A stretch of 64,000 nucleotides of DNA from assembly GCA_029747015.1 (NCBI GenBank), contig JAKOGI010000005.1, positions 858,191 through 922,190 on the forward strand, given 5' to 3'. A program made the translations under genes and the position numbers. How positions within the stretch are numbered: position 1 is the stretch's first letter; each line of letters begins with the position of its first letter. The DNA comes from Carnegiea gigantea. Its lineage: Eukaryota; Streptophyta; Magnoliopsida; Caryophyllales; Cactaceae. The notes beneath the pieces are model-generated. The model was given only the letters and a program-made list of their open reading frames with translations. It was not told the DNA's origin and ran no database searches. This document shows positions 12,704 to 23,494 of this stretch, piece after piece.

Positions 12704-15700
12704 GCTGCCACTGCTTCCCTCTGGACCTTAATGGACTCATACCTCCTGCGACGATACATATCTTCATGTTGAGTCCACAACATGCCCCTAATTACATTGA
12801 GACCAAAGCTGCTTTTGAACTGTGTCTCTCATCAATCACATCGACAAATCCACTCTTTAGGCCAAACTCCACATGGAAGTAGGGGAAGTTCTTCGGAATT
12901 GAAGACCACAGCGTCATGAATTGCCTGCCCCAAAAACCCAAAAGGGAAAGATAAGCATCCATCACAAAATTTGCATGGGTAGAAGACACACAAGTCTCTT
13001 GCAGGATGACTAGCAGCAGTGTCAGTTTATGTGCACCAGAATTAAGGGTACTGGCCAGAACTAAGCACCATTAACTATTTAATAACTCCTTTACACTGCA
13101 AATGCAGGCAATAACCAACCAAACTCAAAATACCATGGCCAAAACTGACCTATCACCTAAGATACTAAGCAGCAGAACAGGTGGTCAGCCAAATAAACAA
13201 ACCAGTAGAACAATACCTTTAACAAGAAGCGGCTACAACCAAGACAGCCAAAGCAATTGAGAGGGAGTTCAGTCTTATCAAGATCTTCTCTAGTTCTTTT
13301 TGTTCTCTTTCCTTTTTTGGTTTTTTTTTTTTTGGGGGGGGGGGGTGGTTGGGATGCTGTTCACTTTGATAGTTTGATCTTCACTAAAAAAGCCAAATAT
13401 TTGGCCAACAGCCCATAGGACACTTCCCCAGGACAACAATCATACATTACACAAGTAACCAAGAGTGATCTCTGGACATACTACAGAAATTTTATATGCT
13501 AGTCTCCCCCTACTTGTATTCAATATGATTAATATCTTCTATTTGAAAAGTCTCCCTTCTATGCAATACCTGCATTATCAATGATAGAACATTGACATCA
13601 TAGGAAATTAGACGGCAGACAACAACAAACCTAAAAGGGTGACCATATATAGCAACAAGAGCTGGCAAAGACTCAAGTGTCACTACCGTATATAGATACT
13701 GCAGGTACATTTAGTTGGCCAAAACTGACCTATCACCGAAGATACTAAGCAGCAGAACAGGTGGTCAGCGAAATAAACAAACAGTAGAACAATACCTTGA
13801 AGAAGAAGCTGCTACAACCAAGACAATCAAAGCAACTGAGAGGGAGTTTCAGTCTTATCAACATCTTCTCTAGTTCTTTTTGTTTTCTATCCTATTTGGT
13901 TTTTTTGGTTTTTTTGGGGGGGGGTGTTGGGATGCTGTTCACTTTGATCTTCACTAAAAAAGCCAAATACTTGGCCAACAGCCCATAGGACACTTCCCCG
14001 GGACAATAGTCATACATTACACAAGTAACCAAGAGTGATCTCCCGAGATACTACAGAAATTTTATACATTAGTCTCCCCCTAGCTGTATTCAATATGATT
14101 AATATCTTCTATTTGAAAGGTCTCTCCCTTCTATCCAATACCCTCATTATCAATGAATTGACATCATATGAAATTACACAACAGACAACAAGAAACCTAA
14201 AGGGGGAACAAAAGGAAAGAGGATAAGTAACTAATCACCATATGTTCAACTTTACACATAATCACAAGCGAACACGATTTATTAGAATCCACCCCCTTCT
14301 CAAAATCAAAACTAGAGAGAAAGCGAGAGAGAGGCTTACAAGGACATAACCAGCAGGCAGCATTCTAGGTGGTATTAAGACTAGGCAGGCATTCTAGGGA
14401 TATCGAGACTGGTTCATCAGATCTACAGTTATCAAACTAAGTCAGGAAATTTTAGGGAACCAACCTTTTCAAAATAAAGAGGGGGGATATCCAAGGAAGG
14501 CATTTCTTGAAGTTGCAGATCTCCTCCCAAACAATGTCATCAACCGTTCGTGCACCTATAAAACAGAACAAAAATTAGAGAAGGGAAGATATCTGTGATA
14601 GGCAGGAAATATACTTCACTACATTGAAGGCTGTTCATCCTACAACTAAGGATTATCAATCTTATGTCACTATATCCATCATTACACACAGAGAGGCAAG
14701 AACTTTTCCTTAGGTGCTTCCAAATAATATTGAAAACTCCTTTTACATAACAAGGCCTACACCAAAGATGCATCCTTACCTGCAATGTCACAATGCAACA
14801 ATGTCCAGGAGCAACTGGCTGATATTGTGGTAGCATCAGGCAGGTGCAATTGGCTTCAGCTACCACAATAAGTTTAGGCCTGTCGCGGCGAGGTATGCAC
14901 TTCACCAAATTTTGACTGGCATCTGACTCATTACTAAGCTTTGCTCCTTTTTTCTTTTTCTTTTTGGTCGGAGTCCCATCACAATTGTATTTAATATCAG
15001 CCAAACTAGACATACTACATTGTCCATCACTCATTATTCCATGAGCCCAATGAATGTCAGTCTCTTTTTCCATCGGCTGCATCATGATGTCTTCCGAGGC
15101 ATAGCTACAACATATCAAAAGTGCAGACGAACAAAATATAGACTGCATGAAGCCTTGTTTTAAGGAAACATGAAGCAAAAATTAGACCAAAAGCATCACT
15201 GCAACAGTGTTCAAAGACCAAATGCATCACTCAGGAAGATTAAAGATGCCCATACATACCTGCTTGCACTGACATAGTTTCTCAGCTTCATTGATCTTTC
15301 CCCCTTATCTTGCTCTCCTTCGCTAATGTCCGCTGCTTCTGCCAAAGAACAGACAATCATGCAGAAAAATTGCTGTTAGCAAGCAAAGGCAAATTTAGCA
15401 TTGGCAAATGTGGATAGCTGACAAAAAGCCTAAAGGACCCTTTAGTCCCCCTTCATTCTTTCTTCTGTGGGTTCATAGTGTGTACATAAAGAAATATGCA
15501 ACTATGACACAACGTGAGATAGACTCGTTGCCAGCATGCTAAAGCACACAAGCTTACTGTCTACAAGTAGTATTAAGGGCATATTTGGGAGGAGTTTAAT
15601 GGCTTTTCAACCTACTTTGGCAGATTCTCTCAATAAGAGTGAAGTTCTCCATCGTCATTTTACTTACCTCCAAGTACTTAATGAAAACAATTTATTCAGA

Positions 15701-17100
15701 TACTTAGATATACTAGTTGATCTCAAATATATTCAAGTATAGAGAGGATGACGATCTCAATTAGTCTAAATTCCTGTCACCCATGGACTCTCCCTTATTC
15801 TTATAAAGGAGCCCTCAGATATCAAGATTTTGTCACGTTCCAACATGCTATGTCCAATTAACAGTCACAGGGCCTTCTGAGTCTCAAAGAGAAATGTTGC
15901 CCCTGTCCGCGAGGTTCTTTCGTCAAGAGTAGAGTTATCTATCTTCATTTATCAATAGAAAACAATTGAATTACCAATTATTTTATGAACGTTCTTTCAT
16001 GCATTAATTTCAAACTTATTATAGTGTAGGGAGAGCTCTTACTCCATCTCCCTATCACCCCCACTACTCGCCAGTATCCTTATTCACTAATCTTTGAACT
16101 CAGGGAACACTAAAACATCAAGAATCACTCACTTTGCAACATGCATGCTATGTCAAATGAACAATTCCAGGACCTGCTGAATCTGAAAGAGAAGTCCAAG
16201 AAAATACTAATTTACCAGTTTACTTGATTATTCAAGATCACCTAAACAAATTTCAACAACTATACCAAGGATCCAAACAGAAAGATAATGATCACTATAT
16301 TAATCACTAATTAAACAGAAAGTTTTATAAGAGTACTTTAATGCATCTGTTTCAAACATAGCATTGGAGGGTGATTATCTCCCCTATGCTATGATCCTGT
16401 CAGCAATTGACTCACCCTTGCCGTCATTAACATTCACTCCTCTTAGAAAGAAACCCTAAAGCATCAAGAATTTCCCGCTTCACTACATATTATGTCAAAT
16501 TAACACAAGCAAGATATGTTGAATAAAAAAGGGCAGCCCGATGCATAAACATCCCGCGTTCAGGCAGTGTCCGGGGAAGGGCCGCATCCCAAGGGGAGCC
16601 TAAACATAGAAGAGTAACAGAGCGCATTGCATTGGAGTCTAAACATTCATCTTGCAAAATTCTACTAAATAAGATCAGCAAGTAACTGACCTAACAGAAC
16701 TGGGAGCATCAGATATGAAATCTCGCCAAGAATAAGCGAGCACCATCCTTCTTGACCCTTGCTTCTCCCCCAAAATAAGGAATCGTCAACTTCCTTTCAA
16801 AAATCAACCCAGAAATTGGAAATATTAAGGACTTGTATCATTTGAAGTCAAGGTCTCCACAAACAAGGACAAACACGACAAGCAGTACAATCGCCCAAAC
16901 CACAACATTCATGGTAGCGACCTCCAAAAGTAGTCAAATGGTAAAATCGCGAAACTACGACGGTGAAACATACCTGAGAGAGATCCACAGCGGAGGTGGA
17001 GGCGACGGCGGAGGAGGAGAAGGTATCGTCCAACAACGAGATGCCGATGACTTCTGCGCGGAGATGAAATGGTAACAGCGAAGAGATTGAGGGCTTGTCA
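12682..17100 (-). pseudogene. CWF19-like (CwfJ) pseudogene A2, relics of exons 1-6
   Basis: Exons are placed by splice sites and comparison with copy B: exon 1 to 16974 (donor CAG/GTATGT), a remnant of exon 2 around 16720-16790 with a GCGAG in place of the GTGAG donor, exon 3 15260-15338 (GERSMKLRNYVSAS), exon 4 14780-15104 (KLIVVAEANCTCLMLPQYQP, VAPGHCCIVTLQ), exon 5 14465-14555 and exon 6 from 12924. Damage is clear. Exon 4 lacks the QERCVYCFEN stretch, exon 5 is 91 nt instead of 213, and exon 6 lacks the DEWSQHNAKKL segment before SIPKNFPYFHVEFG. No N-terminal half of a full-length CWF19 protein is present. Introns are long and align with those of B. The family assignment is firm; any function is doubtful. 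Confidence 0.78.
13137..14205. repeat. Direct duplication of ~500 bp inside A2 intron 5
   Basis: A segment starting GGCCAAAACTGACC occurs at 13137 and again at 13717, an offset of 580 bp. It stays similar for roughly 500 bp, including the T-run/G-run junction and the GGGATGCTGTTCAC motif. The copies diverge near 13640 and 14205. Both lie between A2 exons 5 and 6, so intron 5 was internally duplicated after the gene copy formed. Confidence 0.85.
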
Positions 17101-17174
17101 GGTTTTGATCGAAATAGGGATCTGGTTAGGGTTTGATTTTTTTTATTTTTTTTTTTTGTAAAAAAGGTAAGCAT

Positions 17175-17914
17175 ACATTCTAGTTAGTCATTCTCTTAAG
17201 GGTTCTCCCAAAATTATCCTCATAGAGGATACGAAGAAGGTCCCTATGTGGAACCTCGTTCTATGCCATTGTGGACTGAAGTGATAAACCATATTTTACT
17301 AGCCAGTCGGCTGTACCATTACCTTGCCTAAAAATATGTATGATAATAATTTTGTTACAATGTTGGATGTAAATGTAAATATCCTGAATCAATACTTGAA
17401 TTTCTCATGGTACTTGGATGTGTCCGTGAACCGTTTGGACAAGGACTTTGTTGTCTCCCTCAATATGGATATCCATGAAGCCTGGTCTGATGCCATTTCT
17501 CATTGCTGCTGTTTCTGCTACCAAAACTGACGCCGCTGCTAGATAAAATGATGCCGCTTGAATAAATCTCCATTCTCAATTACGGAGTATGAACCCTCTT
17601 GCTGCTCCTTGTAACGTTTTGGATCCATCAAAATTAATTTTAATGGATCCTCCTTGAGATTTTCTCCATACTACCCAATGAGTCTTCTTACAATTTCCAC
17701 CTGACTGGTTTAGAATTGGTTTATGGAGTGGATTTGTGAATTTGTATCTAATATGCCACTCGGTATTAGCTTTTTTGGCTCTTATTAGTATACTTTTTGG
17801 AATAGGTATTTCACTCCGAAACACCATGTTGTTTCTTATTTTCCATATGCTCCAAATGAGCGAAACTACTCTATCTATTCGAATTGTAGGGGTTGTAGTC
17901 TTAGCACTTGACAA
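17175..17914 (-). pseudogene. LINE ORF2 C-terminus, RNase H-like domain
   Basis: This continues the LINE ORF2 after the zinc-binding region. From about 17660 downwards the minus strand reads KINFDGSKTLQGAARG, the first beta-strand with its catalytic Asp. After an in-frame stop at 17576 it continues with VAETAAMRNGI (catalytic Glu) and IEGDNKVLVQTV (catalytic Asp near 17450), then GNGTADWLAKYG near 17310. This order is that of the type I RNase H found at the end of many plant LINE ORF2 proteins. A stop and further changes make it non-functional. The poly(A) tail follows at 17157. Confidence 0.75.
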
Positions 17915-17917
17915 CCT

Positions 17918-18600
17918 TTATAGAATTTTATTCTGTGTACTAGAGACAAAGCTGTGGTTAATCCAATTATGGAATACTGCTAATCTCCAACACTCCTGTG
18001 AGAGTTGACAATGAAAAAAGAGGTGATCTATATCTTCCCCCTCAGTTTGGCAAAAAGGGCATCGAGAGTCAAGATTCATGCCTCGTTTACACAAGGTGTC
18101 CTTGGTAGGAAGCGATGCATGGCAAAATTGCCATAGAAATACTTTTAATTTTGGCATAATGTCAAGTTTCCAAATCCAACTATATTCCCATATTGGTGGA
18201 TTATCAGGGTAAACACCATGAGCAACCCAAGTCGTTGACTTCATTGAGAATTCTCCATTACCGGATAATCCCCAACATACTGAGTCCGAAATTGGATTGT
18301 ACGGGATAGGGACTGCAAGAATTAGTTGTAGACAAACTTGGTCTAGTAATGGCTGGAGTGTGTTTATATTTCATTCTTTATTGTCTTTGATGAAGTCTGA
18401 TACCTTAAGGGAGGTGTCAATAAGAGAGTGATCTGTAATATTGAGTAAATTGGCTAAACTATTATTAGCACACCAGTTATCAAGCCAGAAATTGATACTT
18501 AGTCAATTCCCAACTTTCCAGCGAATTCCTTTCCGGAATTGCTGTCGATTTTTGAGTATACATTTCCAGGCCCATGAATCCGTTTTCTTTGGTTTAGTAG
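17918..18600 (-). pseudogene. LINE ORF2, zf-RVT region (downstream of the copia insertion)
   Basis: The minus strand reads FKIWKLDI-like sequence (SWIWKLDIMPKLKVFLWQF) and then CPFCQTEGEDIDHLFFHC near 18061-18010. That is the Cys/His zinc-binding motif (zf-RVT) placed between RT and RNase H in plant L1-type ORF2. Upstream, WKCILKNRQQFRKGIRWKVG can be read back to the AGAAG at 18601-18605, where ORF2 is cut by the copia LTR. The other half continues at 23495. Several stops interrupt the frame. Confidence 0.8.
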
Positions 18601-18605
18601 AGAAG
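18601..18605. repeat. Target-site duplication AGAAG (left of copia I)
   Basis: AGAAG at 18601-18605 directly precedes the 5' LTR, and AGAAG at 23490-23494 directly follows the 3' LTR. A perfect 5-bp duplication is what Ty1-copia integrase makes. The same bases belong once in the interrupted LINE ORF2. Confidence 0.95.
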
Positions 18606-18827
18606 TGATAGAGTTTTACTAGAATTATAATAGGCGTTCCACTAGAATTACATTATTTGAAATCTTATTCTCAAAGGATTAAGAGCTCTTCTAGGAATAG
18701 TTTTTCCTTCTCAATAGCAAACTCATGTAACTATATATGTATGCATGATTGACGTGAAGCAGAGCAGATTGACCAATAAAAAATTCTTCTTCAACCAAAA
18801 CTAGTTCTTGCCTTACATATTTCTTCA
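18606..18827 (+). repeat. Copia I 5' LTR
   Basis: Starts TGATAGAGTTTTACTAG and ends TTTCTTCA. It aligns over its full length with 23268-23489 with about eight substitutions and no gap. An AACTATATATGTATGC stretch near 18729 is a possible TATA region. Confidence 0.95.
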
Positions 18828-18840
18828 TGGTATCAGAGCA
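18828..18840 (+). other. Copia I primer-binding site
   Basis: TGGTATCAGAGCA immediately follows the LTR without a spacer. It is complementary to the 3' end of plant initiator Met-tRNA, the usual primer for plant copia reverse transcription. Confidence 0.93.
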
Positions 18841-18857
18841 CTGGTTCTCTCAAACAC

Positions 18858-19769
18858 AATTCAACATAAGTAAATTCGTAATTGACTATACTTTCCCTTA
18901 TTATGTTCATCCTTCTGAAGGATCAGGAACTACAATCACAGTAGTATTTTTTGATGGGAATAATTATGATCTTTGGGAGAAGGCGGTTATGACAGCTTTG
19001 AGATCAAAAAATAAACTAGGTTTTATCAATGGAACCTTGACGCTGAAAGAGACCGCTGAACCTGCAGAAGTGCAAGCATAGGACATGATAAATTCTACTA
19101 TCTGCTCATGGCTCTTGAACATCATTGACCCAAAAATATGACCCACTATAGCTTATGTAAACACCGCAAAAATCATGTGGGATGACATAAAAAAGGAGAT
19201 ATGGTGTCTCCGATATCCCCAAGAAACATGATTTAAAGGCTAAGATAACACATTGCAAACAAAGCACCACCATGATGGTAGTCGAATACTATGCTGCCTT
19301 GGTACATTTGTGGAATGAACTTGATGCTATTATTACTCACCATCAATGTACTTGTGGAAATTGCAAGTGCAAGATTGGTGAAGCTCTCATAAAAGAAGCC
19401 TAAGAAGAGAAGACTCATCAATTTCTTATGGGATTAAATGATAGAAAGTACTCTAATTTAAGAGGTCAAATCCTTGCTATGGAACCCTTGCCCACTCTTG
19501 AGAGAATCTTCAACATTGTTAGACAAGAAGAACACCACAAGAACGTGGTGAGTGATCACGAAGAGAAGCCAGAAAGTGCAGTCGTATTCGCAGCCAGACA
19601 AAGCACAACCGAGAAACCAACTTGTCAACACTGTGGAAAGTACGGGCATGACAAAGCTAGGTGCTTTGAGTTGATCGGCTATCCTACCAACCGGGGCAGT
19701 TGTGGCAGAGGCAAAGAAGGCCGAGGTGGTGCACGCGGCGGCAGAGGTGGTCGCGGTGGAATAGGATGA
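18858..19769 (+). pseudogene. Copia I gag
   Basis: Encodes the capsid-like part, recognisable from FFDGNNYDLWEKAVMTALRS and KNKLGFINGTL near the start and LMGLNDRKYSNLRGQIL near 19430. The nucleocapsid zinc knuckle CQHCGKYGHDKARC (C-x2-C-x4-H-x4-C, 19623-19664) follows, then a Gly/Arg-rich tail. Stops lie at 19079 (TAG for the Trp of AWDM), 19139 (TGA where copia II has Arg), 19401 and 19767. There is also a frame change around 19195-19200 (a KRYGV-like stretch). Copia II gives a close alignment partner. Confidence 0.85.
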
Positions 19770-19865
19770 GGAGCACCAACAGCAAGTAGAGAAGCTGGAC
19801 GTGCAAATAGTTCAAGTCTGTTCGCTGGAGCTTCACGCACAGACAACACCAATCCAGAAGTTGTT

Positions 19866-21240
19866 TTGGTAGTGGCTGAACACAACACAACCCCAACTTT
19901 TCCAGGCTTTACAACTGAACAAATCCAACGCCTAATGAGCCTTTTAGAAACCCCTGCAAACGGAACCGAAAAATTGTCAAGTAACCCTAAGCCACCATGG
20001 CTTATCGACAGTGGAGCATCGACTCACATGATCAGAGAAGTTGGTTCGCTGTTTAACATTGAGAAGATTGACCCAGTAATTATTGATCTTCCAAACGGTC
20101 AAAAGACCTTTGCTAATAAACAAGGAACAATTATGTTGGATAAAAACTTAAGTTTGGATAAAACTCTTTTAGTTCCTTCCTTAACCTGTAATCTTATTTC
20201 AGTCTCTAGAGTTTGCAAGGATTTGCATTGTACCGTAACCTTTAGTGATGATTCATGTATTTTGCAGGACCGTACTACGAAGATTCCGATTGGATTGGGT
20301 GAGCAACGAGATGGGGTTTATGTGTACAAGCAGGCTGCGAGAAATCAGATTCATGCGGTAAAGGAGGAGCATACGGTTTGGCATCATCGGCTAGGTCACC
20401 CATCTTCTGATATTATGTCTATTTTCTTCAAAAATTTGAGCAATTCCATTTATCGAGACTCTTTGTGTGATGTATGTTTTCGGGCAAAGCAAACTAGAAA
20501 TTCTTTCCCTTTAAGTCACAATAAAGCCCAAGATTTGTTTGAAATAGTTTACTGTGATATTTTGGGACCATATTGAGTTTCTACCTCTTGTGGTGCCCGT
20601 TATTTTTTGACTTTGGTGGATGATTTTAGTATAAGTGTATGGGTTTATTTGATGGTGGAGAAAAGTGAGACGAACAAACTCCTTAAAGGTTTTATGGTTC
20701 TTGTCAAAAATCAGTTTAACAAAGTTGTCAAAATTTTGAGAACTGACAATGGGTTCGAGTTCAAATCAAATGAGATGATAGATTTCCATAGAGAATATAG
20801 TCTTTTGCATCAAACTAGTTGTGTAGATACCCCCTAGCAGAATGGAAGGGTAGAACAGAAACATAGACATATTTTGAATGTTACTCGGGCTCTTCGATTT
20901 CAGGCAAAGTTACCTTTGGATTTTTGGGGCGATTGTGTTTTAACGGCCGTCCACCTGATAAATCAGACACCAAATAAATTGTCACAAGGAAAGACTCCTT
21001 ATGAAATTTTGTTCGGAAGAAAACCTACCTATGATCATCTTCGAATATTTGGTTGTTTATGTTATGCACAAAATAAAACTCGAGAAAATGATAAGTTTGC
21101 TTCCCGAAGTAGAAGATGTGTATTTATGGGATATCCATTTGGTAAAAAGGCATGGAGATTATACGATCTTGGAAAGAACGAATTCTTTGATAGTACAGAT
21201 GTTAAGTTCTCTGAGAATATCTTTCCTTATGCTCAACAAA
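19866..21240 (+). pseudogene. Copia I protease and integrase
   Basis: The aspartic protease motif LIDSGASTHM is at about 20001-20030 (catalytic Asp codon at 20007). The integrase zinc-binding region WHHRLGHP...CDVCFRAKQT follows, then the catalytic core with YCDILGPY, RTDNGFEF and NGRVEQKHRH. The GAG-pre-integrase and core order is that of Ty1-copia. Stops at 20574 (TGA; copia II has CGA Arg in AYRVPS) and 20835 (TAG; copia II has a Gln codon in TPQQNGR) break it. A C-terminal GRKPTYDHLRIFGCL motif, typical of copia integrase tails, begins near 21024. Confidence 0.88.
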
Positions 21241-22560
21241 TATCTACGGAAGTTTCAAATCCTCCTAACCCAATTCCAGACTCTTTATTGTGTTGGGATA
21301 TTGAAGTTAATCCTCAAACACAAGAGGACTTGGACGATAGGGAGAGCACTGATGGGGTCGTTCATCAACAGCTAACAGCACGTCCCATCAGTGCTGAAAC
21401 GGAAAACTCAGAGCAGGCGCCCACTGATGGGGGGCGTGGACAGCAGCCCAACAAAGGCCCAAGTTCAGAGCAGCAGACTAAGGGTAATCTACAACAGCCT
21501 ACCGAAGTGCCCAGTCAACAGAGACGAGAATCTCGAGCCGAAAAAGCACTATCTCATCTCAGTGACTACATTTATTATAGCACACAAATCAAAAACCCCG
21601 TCTCCGCAACTCATCCAACCAAAAGTGAATCTTCAAGTACGTGTTATCCTTTGCAAAATTATGTTACTTGTACAAAGTTTTCTACTAATCATCAAAGGTT
21701 TCTTGCGGCCATTATGAAAATTTGTGAGCCCCGTTCCTACCAGGAAGCGGTGACAGATGTCAAGTGGAGACGTGCAATGCATGAAGAAATAATGGCATTG
21801 GAAAATAACGACACTTGGGAGATAGTTGATTTACCCTCCAACAAGAAACCCTTCAGTTGTAAGTGGGTATATCGTGTCAAATACAACTCCGACGGATCTA
21901 TACAACGGTACAAAGCTCGTCTTGTACTAAGAGGGGATCATCAAATCGAGGGTTTAGACTATACTAAAACCTTCGCTCTTGTAGCTAAGATGACTAGTGT
22001 TAGATGCTTTTTATCGGTGGCCATTGCAAAGGGATAGGAGCTACATCAGATGGATGTCAACAATGCTTTCTTACATGGTGATTTGGATGAAGAAGTCTAT
22101 ATGAGATTACCTCCAGGTTTTAAAACTATGGGTAAAAACAAAGTTTATAAACTAAAGAAATCTTTATATGGTTTGAAACCAGCTCCCAAATAATGGTTTG
22201 CAAAACTTTCTTCTAAATTTTATGAATATGGATTTGTACGATCATATTCAGATTATTTCTTATTTACCTATAGGACGGGAAGTATTTTTATGGCTCTACT
22301 TGTCTATGTGGATGATATTATTTTAGCAAGTAATGATCCAGCAGCATCGGCAAAATTCAAGACTTATCTACATGAATGTTTCAGCATCAAGGATTTGGGG
22401 GTCCTAAAATATTTTCTTGGGATTGAAGTAGCTAGAGGACCGCAAGGACTATTTTTGTGTCAACGGAAATATGCCCTTGAAATTGTGAATGAGTGTGGTC
22501 TATCAGGTGCAAAACCTGCTTCTTTTCCAATGGAAGTAAATCATAAACTTGTTGTAGCAA
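21241..22560 (+). pseudogene. Copia I reverse transcriptase
   Basis: After a Gln/Ser-rich linker the RT domain begins at about 21730 with SYQEAVTDVKWRRAMHEEIM and [32 protein letters not shown] follows the stop at 22035, and the catalytic YVDD is at 22305-22316. Stops are at 22035 (TAG, in the family a Trp in KGWELHQ) and 22192 (TAA, in the family a Gln before WFAK). The family position of both residues is from general knowledge of copia RTs. Confidence 0.88.
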
Positions 22561-23262
22561 CAAGTCCTTTGTTACAATATTCGATTCAATATCGGAGACT
22601 TGTGGGAAGACTTATATATCTCACTATTACTAGACCTGATCTTGCTTATGTAGTTCATATTTTATCCCAATTCATGCAGGAGCCTAGAGAAGAACATATG
22701 GAAGTAGCACGGCGAGTTGTGCGTTATTTGAAAGGCAATGCAGGACAAGGCATCTTACTCCCTAAAGAAAACAATCTACAACTAGTAGGTTACTGTGACT
22801 TAGATTGGGAAGTATGTCCTGTTACTAGAAGATCTCTGACCGGATATTTTGTAACTCTTAGAGGGGCTCCTATCTCATGGAAGACCAAAAAGCAAGCCAC
22901 TGTCTCTCATTCTTCAGCTGAAGCCAAATATCATTCCATGGCTTTTGCAACCAGTGAACTACTTTGGGTTAAAGGATTCTTAGCTTCAATGGGAATATTT
23001 CATACTCAACCGACATCTTTGTGGCGTGATAGTTAGGCAGCTATTCACATAGCCAATAATCCTGTATTCCATGAAAGGACAAAAGACATTGAAATTGACT
23101 GTCACTTTGTTCGTGAACAATTGGATGCAAAAACGATTCAGTTATGCAAGATCTATACCAAGCAGCAGCCAGCAGATCTCTTCACCAAGGCATTAGGGCA
23201 AGCACAATTCTAGTTCTTGAAGAACAAGTTGGGCATTCTTGATCTACATTCGCCAACTTGAG
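22561..23262 (+). pseudogene. Copia I RNase H
   Basis: The connection and RNase H domain reads RPDLAYVVHILSQFMQEP, then GYCDLDWEVCPVTRRSLTGY with a catalytic Asp, WKTKKQATVSHSSAEAKYH with a catalytic Glu, and [20 protein letters not shown] with DCHFVREQ. It ends with [10 protein letters not shown] about 60 bases before the polypurine tract. A TAG at 23034 replaces a Gln codon of the family's DSQAAIHIA. Confidence 0.88.
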
Positions 23263-23267
23263 GGGAG
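23260..23267 (+). other. Copia I polypurine tract
   Basis: GAGGGGAG directly precedes the TG of the 3' LTR, the standard position for the plus-strand primer. Confidence 0.88.
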
Positions 23268-23489
23268 TGATAGAGTTTTACTAGAATTATAATAGGAGTT
23301 CCACTAGAATTACGTTATTTGAAATCTTATTCTCAAAGGATTAAGAGCTCTTCTAGGAATAGTTTTTCCTTCTCAACAACAAACTCATGTAACTATATAT
23401 GTATGCATGATTGACGTGAAGCAGAGCAGATTAACAAATAAGAAATTCTTCTTCAACCAAAACTAGTTCTTGCCTTACAGATTTCTTCA
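23268..23489 (+). repeat. Copia I 3' LTR
   Basis: 222 bp from TGATAGAG to TTTCTTCA, followed by AGAAG. About 96 percent identical to the 5' LTR by direct comparison. Confidence 0.95.
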
Positions 23490-23494
23490 AGAAG

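Larger units (their letters stand above)
18606..23489 (+). mobile_element. Full-length Ty1-copia retrotransposon I
   Basis: A 4884-bp element with 222-bp LTRs that start TG and end CA, a Met-tRNA primer-binding site, gag, protease, integrase, RT and RNase H in copia order, and a polypurine tract. Short LTRs, small size and a PBS touching the LTR fit the Ale/Retrofit-type lineage (inference). The LTRs differ at about 8 of 222 positions. At least seven in-frame stops, several consistent with C-to-T or G-to-A change, show it is dead. It lies inside LINE ORF2 in the opposite orientation and is related to copia II at 33832. Confidence 0.93.

Noticed and set aside
18606..23489. Virus-like integrated sequence
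   Set aside because: The gene order gag-protease-integrase-RT-RNase H and the LTRs are those of Ty1-copia, with no envelope or movement protein.
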